This document shows, piece by piece, positions 27,979 through 37,317 of a DNA stretch of 41,954 nucleotides. A program made the translations under genes and the position numbers. The notes under the pieces were generated by a model. The model ran no database searches, was not told the DNA's origin, and worked only from the letters and a program-made list of their open reading frames with translations. Source of the DNA: a virus; the IMG/VR virus record IMGVR_UViG_3300030450_000681, positions 1 through 41,954 of that record; one strand, 5' to 3'. Numbering within the stretch: the stretch's first letter is position 1; each line of letters opens with the position of its first letter.

Positions 27979-30776
27979 TGGCTACTGAAAAACAACTCCC
28001 TTTCGGACAAATAACACCAGTTGCAAAGCCTTTAGGTGCTTTCGTTAATCCTGCACAAAAGCAAACAGCAGGGGCCGCCAAGCCATCATTGATTGGTAGT
28101 GTTCCACAGATAGCTACTTTGCAAAGAGGAAGTCAAGGAAACGTACAAGGATATAACCAGTTTCAACAATTAGCAGATGCACTAGGGCCATTCACTCAAA
28201 ACTTAGTGAAAGCAGGGGCGGCGGTATATGAAAATTATGCAAGAACAAATATGGAGATAGGCAGGAAAAATACTCCTGAATATTTACAAGCTCGTAATCA
28301 ATTAGAACAGGCAAAACTCAGTCTGCAAGAACAACAAGAGAAAGGTGCTGCTGACTCCGAATCCGCTATTGATGTATTAAGGAAAACTGATCCTGATGCA
28401 GCCGCATTGTTAGAGGTAACAAATCCTTGGAGATTGACTGGACGTAGAAAGTTTTTATCTCAAATGATGGCAGCCGAAATTGATAATAAGTATGAGGATT
28501 TTATAGCCAATAATCAGCTTGAATTATCAAAGCTACCAACAGATCATCCACAAATAGCTAAGATTCAACATTCAATTATTACTCAATTACAAGATAAATA
28601 TGGGCTAACTGGTGATGAACCTGAGTATGCACGTTATGTAATAGGAGCAGAAAATAAAGCTAGAGATTCTTTTAGAGATACGCATGAAACTATTTACCAT
28701 GAAGCACTAGATATAAGTACAGTCGAAACTGCTGTTGCGTCATTTAATAAAGAGTTAAATAGCAAGCTTAAAGGTGGATTACAAACATACATAACTGACC
28801 CTGAGAATGGACAAATAACTCAAGGGGAAGTCATTACACAAGGGCATGAGCAGTTTTCATACTTGTTAGGTCAACACATGACGGCTCATTTAGATGACAA
28901 GTTAAAGCTGTTAGGAGGAAAGAGAAGACAAAAAGCTTTAAAGAAAATTTATGAAGAAGTCGTAGCGTTTTATTCAAATGATGAGCTTGCTATCAATGCA
29001 ATCAAACAAATAAGAAGTGGAAGTCAATTAGACGAATTTGATAAAAGACCATATCTATTTGAAACAATGCCTTTTGCATTACTTGAGATGCAAAATGAAG
29101 GTTTAGAAGAACAAACTAAAGCAATTGAATTACAGGAAAAAGTAAAAGAAGATGCGTTAGATAATCTTTGGTATGCAGAAGGTGGCCCAGGCCAACAGAG
29201 ACCAGGAACAGAAGATTACAAAAAAAGTCTTACTGCATTTTATGAAAGTGCAAAATCAATAAATTATAGAAATGTAGACGAATATATTGTTGATAGGAAT
29301 AAAGATTTTTCTGGATTAGTAGGCTTATTACAAGCACCAAGTAAAGAAGAAATTAGTGAATTTAAAGAAGAACTAAGAACCCTTGAGCCAGAGGTCTTTG
29401 AAGGAGGGAGAAGAGATCTTTTTGAAAGAATTAAAAAGTTTGCATTGCCAATGAATGATGGAGGTAAATTAGAACGTGAGTTAATAAATTTAGTTAATGA
29501 CAGACAAAAGTATTTATCTAAAAATCCACCATCTTTAAATCAGGTTATTAATCAAAGATTGCCTGAAATAATGGATTCAAAAATAAAACCACCAAATTTA
29601 GGGAGAGGTGGTGTTTTTGGAAGTTATATGGACGCAATTAACGCAACAGGTAACACAAAAGCAATCAAATTTAGCAATCAAGTTAAAAGGGGAGTATCAA
29701 AAGTATTTAAGCAAAAACAAAAAGAGTGGTTTAAAGAAACTGGGCAAACATATATGCCTGAATCAGTTGCAATTGATTTAGTTAATGACTCGTTTGACGA
29801 GTTCATTGATTCAGATCAATATACAAAAATTTATGACGCAGCAACGAAACAACCTGAGAAAGAAGAAGCAGTAAAGATAGATCCAAAACAAATCAAAAAA
29901 GACTCAAAAAATCAACCAGTAGGAATGGTTGGTTCAGAGAATGTTCCTGATCGTGTCGTTAAAAGATATAGAGAACGTGCCGTCTTAAATGCTACTTGGC
30001 TCTATAACGAATTGAAGAACCTGAACGAGGGAAAAGAGCTTAGTCCTCAATTAAAACAGTTTGCGGAAAGAGCTAAAACTTCACCAGAGCGTTATCTACT
30101 AGAGCAGCTTAGATTTTATAGAGGGCCAAATGATGAATATACTTTTGATCCTGATGGCTCGGTAAGGAAATATTTAGAAGGCTTAGTCAATAATAAAAAA
30201 TCAACTGATCAAGCATCGTTGACTTATTTCAACAAAGCAATGGCTAGTGCTATTTCACCAGGGCCAGGTGATTGGATGCTCAATATGTTGTTTGGTGGCC
30301 CAGTCAATGCAGAGCCTATGCCAACTGCTGCTGGATTAACAACAGGAGATAACAACCAAAGATTTCAAGCTGCTGTTGAACTAGCCACAAAATTAGGTGC
30401 TAAATATCCTGAAGTTGTTGCTGCTCAATTTGCACAAGAATCTGATTTTGGTAGAGATCCTAGCGGTACAAATAACTTTTTTGGCCTAAAGGCTTTACCA
30501 GGAACAAAAGGTAGTTTGGTTAATACAGAAGAAGATGATGCTAGTGGCAAATCAAAGAAAGTTAAGGCTAATTTTATTAACTTTGATACTCAAGAAAAAT
30601 CCTTTAAATATTTAATAGATAAGTGGTATAAGGACTATAAACATTTTACAGGAGTAGAATCAGGTAAGAGCGTTAAAGAAGTAACAAACTTATTGCAACA
30701 ACAAGGATATGCTACTGATCCTAATTATGCAAAACACCTACAAACTCTTGTCCAAGAGTATTCTATCGGAGGTTAA
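27978..30776 (+). CDS. Internal virion protein C, gp15-like, with C-terminal GH73-type muramidase domain
   Basis: A 932-residue ejection protein (T7 gp15 has 747). Residues 1-780 are helical and charged, as in gp15, and would form the inner core and ejection channel. Residues about 790-930 match the glucosaminidase (GH73-like) fold: NQRFQAAVELATKLGAKYPE, VVAAQFAQESDFGRDPSGTN (Glu821 as the likely acid), NNFFGLKALPGTKG, a Thr-Glu-Glu segment, FINFDTQEKSFKYLIDKWYK, and YATDPNYAKHLQTLVQEY at the end. This would open peptidoglycan during DNA entry. In T7 the wall-cutting domain is an unrelated transglycosylase at the start of gp16. Confidence 0.87.
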   Translation: MATEKQLPFGQITPVAKPLGAFVNPAQKQTAGAAKPSLIGSVPQIATLQRGSQGNVQGYNQFQQLADALGPFTQNLVKAGAAVYENYARTNMEIGRKNTPEYLQARNQLEQAKLSLQEQQEKGAADSESAIDVLRKTDPDAAALLEVTNPWRLTGRRKFLSQMMAAEIDNKYEDFIANNQLELSKLPTDHPQIAKIQHSIITQLQDKYGLTGDEPEYARYVIGAENKARDSFRDTHETIYHEALDISTVETAVASFNKELNSKLKGGLQTYITDPENGQITQGEVITQGHEQFSYLLGQHMTAHLDDKLKLLGGKRRQKALKKIYEEVVAFYSNDELAINAIKQIRSGSQLDEFDKRPYLFETMPFALLEMQNEGLEEQTKAIELQEKVKEDALDNLWYAEGGPGQQRPGTEDYKKSLTAFYESAKSINYRNVDEYIVDRNKDFSGLVGLLQAPSKEEISEFKEELRTLEPEVFEGGRRDLFERIKKFALPMNDGGKLERELINLVNDRQKYLSKNPPSLNQVINQRLPEIMDSKIKPPNLGRGGVFGSYMDAINATGNTKAIKFSNQVKRGVSKVFKQKQKEWFKETGQTYMPESVAIDLVNDSFDEFIDSDQYTKIYDAATKQPEKEEAVKIDPKQIKKDSKNQPVGMVGSENVPDRVVKRYRERAVLNATWLYNELKNLNEGKELSPQLKQFAERAKTSPERYLLEQLRFYRGPNDEYTFDPDGSVRKYLEGLVNNKKSTDQASLTYFNKAMASAISPGPGDWMLNMLFGGPVNAEPMPTAAGLTTGDNNQRFQAAVELATKLGAKYPEVVAAQFAQESDFGRDPSGTNNFFGLKALPGTKGSLVNTEEDDASGKSKKVKANFINFDTQEKSFKYLIDKWYKDYKHFTGVESGKSVKEVTNLLQQQGYATDPNYAKHLQTLVQEYSIGG

Positions 30777-30778
30777 TC

Positions 30779-33700
30779 ATGTCACTATTTAATCTAAAAC
30801 CATTCGAGAAAGAAGAGCTTCAAGATATGAAGCCTGCTGAAATAGATTTTGCAGAAAGAAGAGAGAAATCAATAGAAAGAGCAGAGGAAGATGCTGGTGT
30901 ATTGAAGCCGTTAGTTCAGTTCTATAACGTAGGAACCTCGCCTGACATGAACTTAGGCGCAGGACTGGGAGGCGTTGTTAATGGAGTTAGTAAACTTACC
31001 AACTCACTAGGAGATGTTTTATTTAAAAACGAAAGACATGCAGGAACATGGCGTGGTAATCCCGTTGTCTCATTGATGGAAGGATTATTGGTTGAGGGTG
31101 AATTAGAGAGAAGAGGGGATCAAGTAGATACTTCTGATGCTTGGCTGATCTCTGACGAGGCAAGACGATCATTCAGGAAGCCAATGATAGATGGAAAGAA
31201 AGGCGTACTGGTGCAAGGTAAGGATCAAGGCATTACTCCTGCTGATGATTTTGGCTTGATGATGTCAGGTGAAGTAGCAGGAGAAGCTATTGGTATTTAC
31301 CTTGGATATGGAATTTTAAAGAACCTAAAGAGAACAGCTTTCTTTGCTCATAATGCAAGGAGATTTAGAAATACCAAGTTAGCCAAAGACCTTGCTGTTA
31401 CAGCACAAAGAACAGACAGGGTAGGGAAGTTAACTAGGGCAGGAATTAAAGGAACTACCTTTACAGCAGAGGCAGGCTTTGAACAGTTCTGGGCTAGTCC
31501 TTTTCTTGACCATGACAACGATAATTTCTTAGGTGTATTTCCTGAAAGCGATTTTTTTCAGTTATTAGGGCAACAAGAAGAGGGTGATAATTATCTAACA
31601 AAATTCGGAAAAAGTATTCCAGCTAATACGTTTGCGGTACTACCTGTTCTTGGTTTTTCAGCAGCAGTCAAGCCATTAAGAAAAGCCATGCTTAGTGGCA
31701 ATTTTGATTGGGTACAGGAACTTGGCAGAGCAGAGCTTGACCCATACCTACCTCATATCAATACCACTGATTATTTAGCTTTACCTGAATACAAGAAAGG
31801 TGGTTCATTAGTTCCTTCTGAAGCTGGCCCAATTACTCCAGCCGAGAAAGGTGGGGCAATGGTTCAAACCCCTGGTGGCCCTATCACTAAATACGATTCA
31901 GCTATCAGTAGAAGCCTTGACGAACAAACCCAAATTAATCAAGTCAAAGAGCAGAGAGAACGGCTAAAAAATATGGGCTTAACTGAGGTTGGAGATGGAA
32001 ACCAACTTGAATTATCAGTTGGCAAAGTTGTAGAACCAGAAGTCAAACTTGCCATAGATGCAATAAGAAAACAAAGACATGCACTTATTAAACAAGCAGC
32101 AGAAACAGGAGAAGATCTATCAAAAGAATTTGATGAATTAGATATAAAACAACAACAAGTTTTAGATCAAGGATTAGGGGGTAAAAGTGGTGAAGATCTT
32201 ATGGGTGCAAGACCTGGAATACAGCTAGAGCTACCTGATCCAAGACCAGAAGTAGACACTTATCTCGCAAACTTAGATGAGCTTAGTGATGATCAGTTAA
32301 GGACTTTATTTAACGATGTTTCTGAACCTTCTAGGAGACAACAACAACTAGACAACCTAAAGGCTGAATCTGACAAAGTTGCTGCTATTGAAGCGAAATT
32401 AGCTGAGATACAAGAGAAGATAGATCTTGGTGCAGATAAGGGCGGATATACACCCGTAGGAGGAAAACGACAACTAAACAAAGTCCAAAAAGAATTAGAA
32501 ATAGCACAGCAAAACCTAGACAGATTAAAGGAATCAAATCAAACTAGCCGTCCATTAGTAGGTGATCAACTTAAATTAGTTTTAGATGAAGGTGTTGCAC
32601 CAGATACACCAGCATCAAAAGGTGATTGGTCTGATAAGGACTTTGATTTTCAAAGAAGAGCCTTTGACGATGAAAAAGGTTTAAATCGTTTTATTGCAGC
32701 GCTTGATCGTGCATTTGGGCATGAATGGATAGATCAGCCAGTAGAAAGAATTGGAGATATGTTGAATGTTTTAAATCTTGGAAAAGTATTAACTGAAGAG
32801 AGTGTCAAAAAAGCAGGAAGAGATATAAGTGCTTTAACACCATTAGCAAGACAACTCCTTGAGAAAGCAAGAGAACTAAAGAAAAAAGGAATCAAGATTA
32901 AGCCTGAACCAAAGACAAAGATACAACCACCAAGTCCAGAACAAGTCACCTATTACAGAGAGCTTTTGTCTGAGCTTGGCAGAGATGATTTGAGATCAAT
33001 TGCTTCTCCATCTAACAGTCCTGAAGTTGCTGCAATTGTTAAACAAAGAACAGGTCGAAGAGTTTGGTCAGCCAAAAAACAAGACATCATCAATGCTTTT
33101 GTTGAGTATTACGAGAAATCAGGGAGATTTATAAAACTAGAACAACAGAAACAGCTTAGTTTGAAACTTGGCGATACACGTTCTACAACACCGCTAACAA
33201 GATTAGTTGATGATGATGGAACGGTAAGTGTTCAACCAACTGGTGAATACATCCCAAGAGGAATGGGTGCTGATGCAAGAGAAGCAATGAAGGCAGACAT
33301 CTTAAAAATTGCTATTGAAAATGGAGAGATACAAGCACCTAAAACACCATTACCAGAATCACCAATAACTAACTTCAATCAAGGTTCATTTATTGATGAT
33401 TTGTTAACTGATGAATCAGGTCAAATGGCATTGCTATATGCAACTGACCAACTACCTACATATAAAGCAAGCGGCAAGAATCAAGGCGCACTTATAGAAG
33501 AAATGAGATTGAGATATGAATATCTACTAAAAGATGAGTTTGGTAAGAAAGCAGTTAGAGATGCGAAGTTGGCTTATGAAGGATGGGACACAATGACATG
33601 GGAACAAAAGAAAGCACGACTTGGTGGAGGAAATGTATTTGATCCAGAGCTAGAAATTAAACAACCAAGAGAGCCAAATGTTTATAAAGATTCAACTGAA

Positions 33701-33955
33701 TTTAAGGCTGAACTAAAAGCCACGCCTCCACGCAAACCAAATACTTATAGTCAGGTCTGGACTCCTGAAGGGCCAGTATCCAAGGAGGTGGCAAGCAAAC
33801 CCAAACCACCAGAGGTAAAAAAAGCAGAGAAAAAAGTTGACACTACTCGCACTAAAGAGATCAACTCAAACAGCAAACAAAGAAAACTTGATCTCGCTGC
33901 TCTTCGCAAACAGCGTGAAGACTTACTAAACAATTCCAAGGGAGCTAACTGCTAA
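30779..33955 (+). CDS. Large internal virion protein 1, gp16 region
   Basis: A 1058-residue protein. The N-terminus is acidic and helical; residues about 160-240 include GEVAGEAIGIYLGYGILKNL, a hydrophobic segment that could insert in membranes; about 370-640 are Gln/Glu-rich coiled coils; and RSIASPSNSPEVAAIVKQRT followed by WSAKKQDIINAFVEYYEK near 740-780 resembles a SAP- or Rho-N-like DNA-binding module. There is no transglycosylase motif like that of T7 gp16. Position after the gp15-like gene and size imply an ejected core protein. Good GGAGG site; it ends in a one-base overlap with the next gene. Confidence 0.75.
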   Translation: MSLFNLKPFEKEELQDMKPAEIDFAERREKSIERAEEDAGVLKPLVQFYNVGTSPDMNLGAGLGGVVNGVSKLTNSLGDVLFKNERHAGTWRGNPVVSLMEGLLVEGELERRGDQVDTSDAWLISDEARRSFRKPMIDGKKGVLVQGKDQGITPADDFGLMMSGEVAGEAIGIYLGYGILKNLKRTAFFAHNARRFRNTKLAKDLAVTAQRTDRVGKLTRAGIKGTTFTAEAGFEQFWASPFLDHDNDNFLGVFPESDFFQLLGQQEEGDNYLTKFGKSIPANTFAVLPVLGFSAAVKPLRKAMLSGNFDWVQELGRAELDPYLPHINTTDYLALPEYKKGGSLVPSEAGPITPAEKGGAMVQTPGGPITKYDSAISRSLDEQTQINQVKEQRERLKNMGLTEVGDGNQLELSVGKVVEPEVKLAIDAIRKQRHALIKQAAETGEDLSKEFDELDIKQQQVLDQGLGGKSGEDLMGARPGIQLELPDPRPEVDTYLANLDELSDDQLRTLFNDVSEPSRRQQQLDNLKAESDKVAAIEAKLAEIQEKIDLGADKGGYTPVGGKRQLNKVQKELEIAQQNLDRLKESNQTSRPLVGDQLKLVLDEGVAPDTPASKGDWSDKDFDFQRRAFDDEKGLNRFIAALDRAFGHEWIDQPVERIGDMLNVLNLGKVLTEESVKKAGRDISALTPLARQLLEKARELKKKGIKIKPEPKTKIQPPSPEQVTYYRELLSELGRDDLRSIASPSNSPEVAAIVKQRTGRRVWSAKKQDIINAFVEYYEKSGRFIKLEQQKQLSLKLGDTRSTTPLTRLVDDDGTVSVQPTGEYIPRGMGADAREAMKADILKIAIENGEIQAPKTPLPESPITNFNQGSFIDDLLTDESGQMALLYATDQLPTYKASGKNQGALIEEMRLRYEYLLKDEFGKKAVRDAKLAYEGWDTMTWEQKKARLGGGNVFDPELEIKQPREPNVYKDSTEFKAELKATPPRKPNTYSQVWTPEGPVSKEVASKPKPPEVKKAEKKVDTTRTKEINSNSKQRKLDLAALRKQREDLLNNSKGANC

Positions 33956-36900
33956 TGACTGATTGCAACAACATCAACAATAACCTTGATGCGATTGACG
34001 CAGAGATCAAACGCTTAGAGGCACTAGAAGCTAAAGAATTAGCTGAACTTCAATCAATCAAAAGCAAAGGCACGACTAAAGGAGTCAAGCGAACGCTTAA
34101 AGATTTTGAAGGAAATGATATGACGATTAATAGTAAGGATTATTGGGAACAAGTAGAGAAAGACAATATTGCTAGGGGAGGTGATGACATCCAAAACCTA
34201 GTAAAAGAGGGCTTTACGAAAGATATAAAGCCGAAAGGTTCTACAGGCAGCATGATTAATTATGGTCAAATTCCACCAACAGAAAAGAACCTTGCAGGCT
34301 TGTTAGAGGTCTTAGGACTAAAGAGAACACAGACAGAAAAGGGCGTTGAATTAATGCGTCCATTTACGCAACAAGCAGCATCACAAGCAGCTATTTCTCT
34401 TGCAAAAACAGAGGGTGGAAATCCTGTTGCTTTAGGGAAGATGTTAAAAAATAAGCTTAGAGGAATAGATCAATTACCAGTCAATGTCTATACAGCAGCG
34501 AGATTAAGAAGAGAAACATCAATGGCATACGCTGATGCTTTAGATGAAATTGCCGAGTTAATTCAGATCGGTGGAGTTACACCACAGAAGATGGGAGAAG
34601 TTGCAAATATTGGAAAATGGGCGCATTTCTTTGAACAAATAGATGCACAAGCTAGAAGGAAACTTGGACAAGCATTTAAAAGCCTTCAATTTAATGATGG
34701 CTCGGAAAGTATAAGAATGTTAGATCTTGAGAAAGATATTGCTGCTCTGACTTGGGATGATGTAAGTGGAGGCAGTTTACTTGCTCAGGTTGCTGAACAT
34801 ATTGCAAAAGGAGATGTTCAAAAATTAAAAGAACTTGCAAGAGCAAAACGCCTTGGTGGTCTTTTAGATGCGCCTGTTAATAGACCTGAGTTTTGGGCTG
34901 AATTTCACATAATGAATCAGTACAGGAAAGATGGATTATTTAGCGCAATTGGTTCTTGGGCAATACGAAACCCTGCCTCAACAGCAGTTTCTTTCGCTTA
35001 TGGCATGACAGATATTGTTGAGGGTGCATTGCGTGTTGGCATCAAGGATGAACTAAAAGCGTTTGGCATGGGTGCTAGAGCCGTTTTAGATGCACAGTCA
35101 CAAGCATTTATGAACGCTAGAGATGCCTTCTTCCAAGGACAAGCAAGAATGGGAGGAAGGAATGTAAAAGAAATATCTCCAGAAATTCTTTCAGAAAACA
35201 AAGCTTTTGTAGAAGGTTCTTTTGATAAAAGCTACCACCTTGTTTTTGGTGAAAATGGCTTAAACCCATTCAAAGGAAAAGCTGGTATCCATACAAAAGC
35301 AATCGCTTTAAATAATTTAATGAGTGCTTCATGGCGAAAAGTTTTAGGAGATGTTGTTGAAAAACAAGCTGCTAAAAGAGGTATCGAAAATGTTTCAACA
35401 GGATATTTGCCAAGTTTTAGAGCTTTAAACGCTTTTGATGAATGGCTAAGGACAACTTCTTTTGCATGGAAAACTAAGCATGAAGCGGCTCTCAGATCAT
35501 TAGATGAAGGGAATGAACTTGTAAGAAATGGAATATTAGACGCTAAAGATCTTGATCAATTTGTTATTCAAAACTCAGAAGAACTTACAGAAAATGCTGT
35601 ATTTAATGGAAAGATGAGTGATGATGATTTAATCAAACTTAGAAGAGAAATAGGAGTACCGTTAGGAGAGAATATGGATAATCCGACATTAAGATTAAAG
35701 ATGTTTAATGATCTTAATGGAGTACCAAATTTAAACGATGAGTTTGGAAAATTAGGAAAAGAAAGAACTGATGATGTTACTTTTACAAAGCAAAGAAAAG
35801 ATCCATTCAATGTTGGAATTTCAATAGCTCGTCAACAGCCAGCAGTAGAATTTATGCTTCCTGTTTGGCGTGTTTTATCTAATGGTTTCATATGGGGATT
35901 AAAAGCTGATTTTCATGCAAACTTAATAAAGCTAGGTATTGATGAAATAAGAGCAAAAGGAGGTGACATAACACCAGCAGTACTAAGACAACAAAGAGCT
36001 AATACTATCGTTGCTACAGGGTTTATGGGTGCTAGTTATGCCTTATGGCAGATGGGAATATTAAAAGGTGGATTATCCTTTAACAAGGAAGAAAGAGACA
36101 GAAGGATAACAAATAAAGAAAAACCTTATTCTATAAACGGTTTTGAATTGTCTAGTTCAGTAAAAGGCGTTGATTTTATGGACATGATGTTTTTAAACAT
36201 TGATGTCTTACAGGCACACCATGAGGGTTTAATTGATACTCCAAATCTAAGTGAATGGTTAATGAAAATAGGAGCAGCTTATAAGACAGCATTAACTAAT
36301 AAAGCTGGCATGTATCAGATAATTAATTTTGGAAATCTGCTTAATAGTGAAACTCAACGAATGGATGCAGCTAAATTCTTTGCTCAAAGTAGTAACGGTT
36401 TATTTCCACTCGGCCCTTCTGGAATATTAGGTAATTTTTCAAGAGGTTTTAGAGATCCTAATGAGCAAGTTGTACTCAGAAGATTTCCTTCAGCAGAAGA
36501 ATTAAGAGCAATGGAAACCGATGAACTTTATATAATGCTTGCACCAGTTATTAACGGATTACAGCAATTTGCAGAACAATCTAATAAGAATGTTCCTGTA
36601 ATGAATCAAATATTTAAAGCACCAACAATTAATAGAGATTGGAAATGGCAAAAAGTAGAAAGACCTTTGGGATTACCTGTAGATCAAGCAACACCATTTA
36701 TGCCAATAAAAAGACCAAAAGATCCTCTATATGACTGGGAAGCATTGCATGGTTTTGGAATGAAACCACGCCCTAATTATCAAGTTGCTGGTATCACAAT
36801 GTTGAACGATGAAGAATATATGTATAGAGAACACATGGGAACAGTTGTTGCTGAACAGCCTGCTTACAACGTCATAGGGCCAAAATCACAAACAATTATG

Positions 36901-37257
36901 GGTGATATTGATAAGTATGTGCAGGGTAGGAATTTAATTGATGCGTTAAGAAAATTAAGCACAGATTTTGAATATAACCAAAGACTTAATCAGGCATACA
37001 CTCCAAGCTTGACCGCCCCAAATAATAAAAACAAAACACTAGGAGGAAGAACACAAGGCATTGGTAATGAAATATCAAAAGAGATTTACGAACCCTATAA
37101 CGCAATTGTTAGTTACTACGACAAGCTTGGAATCTTACACATGTATAACAATTCACCAAGTTTTAAAAAGAGGTATGACGCAATGATTGATGAACGTGAT
37201 AGGAAGATTCAATTGTTTATTGAGCAAGAAACCTCGCTAGGAGTAGGCCGTCAATAA
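33955..37257 (+). CDS. Large internal virion protein 2, gp16 region
   Basis: An 1100-residue protein with a coiled-coil N-terminus (about 5-45), a long helical region and segments such as WAIRNPASTAVSFAYGMTD (about 343-361) and TIVATGFMGASYALWQMGIL (about 683-702), the latter hydrophobic enough for membrane contact. The block NPASTAV...GMTDIVEGAL and LPVWRVLSNGFIWGLKADFH are of the type seen in very large core proteins of podoviruses. Together with the preceding gene it takes the place of the single T7 gp16 (1318 residues). Role in ejection by position; no enzyme motif found. Confidence 0.73.
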   Translation: MTDCNNINNNLDAIDAEIKRLEALEAKELAELQSIKSKGTTKGVKRTLKDFEGNDMTINSKDYWEQVEKDNIARGGDDIQNLVKEGFTKDIKPKGSTGSMINYGQIPPTEKNLAGLLEVLGLKRTQTEKGVELMRPFTQQAASQAAISLAKTEGGNPVALGKMLKNKLRGIDQLPVNVYTAARLRRETSMAYADALDEIAELIQIGGVTPQKMGEVANIGKWAHFFEQIDAQARRKLGQAFKSLQFNDGSESIRMLDLEKDIAALTWDDVSGGSLLAQVAEHIAKGDVQKLKELARAKRLGGLLDAPVNRPEFWAEFHIMNQYRKDGLFSAIGSWAIRNPASTAVSFAYGMTDIVEGALRVGIKDELKAFGMGARAVLDAQSQAFMNARDAFFQGQARMGGRNVKEISPEILSENKAFVEGSFDKSYHLVFGENGLNPFKGKAGIHTKAIALNNLMSASWRKVLGDVVEKQAAKRGIENVSTGYLPSFRALNAFDEWLRTTSFAWKTKHEAALRSLDEGNELVRNGILDAKDLDQFVIQNSEELTENAVFNGKMSDDDLIKLRREIGVPLGENMDNPTLRLKMFNDLNGVPNLNDEFGKLGKERTDDVTFTKQRKDPFNVGISIARQQPAVEFMLPVWRVLSNGFIWGLKADFHANLIKLGIDEIRAKGGDITPAVLRQQRANTIVATGFMGASYALWQMGILKGGLSFNKEERDRRITNKEKPYSINGFELSSSVKGVDFMDMMFLNIDVLQAHHEGLIDTPNLSEWLMKIGAAYKTALTNKAGMYQIINFGNLLNSETQRMDAAKFFAQSSNGLFPLGPSGILGNFSRGFRDPNEQVVLRRFPSAEELRAMETDELYIMLAPVINGLQQFAEQSNKNVPVMNQIFKAPTINRDWKWQKVERPLGLPVDQATPFMPIKRPKDPLYDWEALHGFGMKPRPNYQVAGITMLNDEEYMYREHMGTVVAEQPAYNVIGPKSQTIMGDIDKYVQGRNLIDALRKLSTDFEYNQRLNQAYTPSLTAPNNKNKTLGGRTQGIGNEISKEIYEPYNAIVSYYDKLGILHMYNNSPSFKKRYDAMIDERDRKIQLFIEQETSLGVGRQ

Positions 37258-37286
37258 CAATAAACGTGCCATTAAGCCTGAAATCG

Positions 37287-37313
37287 GATAACATAAAGAC
37301 TGCATCTGTGCAG
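37287..37313 (+). promoter_or_regulatory. YTGCA-N4-TGCAG palindrome with upstream extension, site I
   Basis: GATAACATAAAG followed by ACTGCATCTGTGCAG; 24 of 27 positions match the element before the tail tube gene (23531-23557). The palindrome CTGCATCTGTGCAG (37300-37313) is perfect in its 5-bp arms and ends 4 bases before the GTG of the tail fibre gene. The conservation of the upstream 12 bases argues for a promoter and not only a hairpin. Confidence 0.7.
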
Positions 37314-37317
37314 ATGA

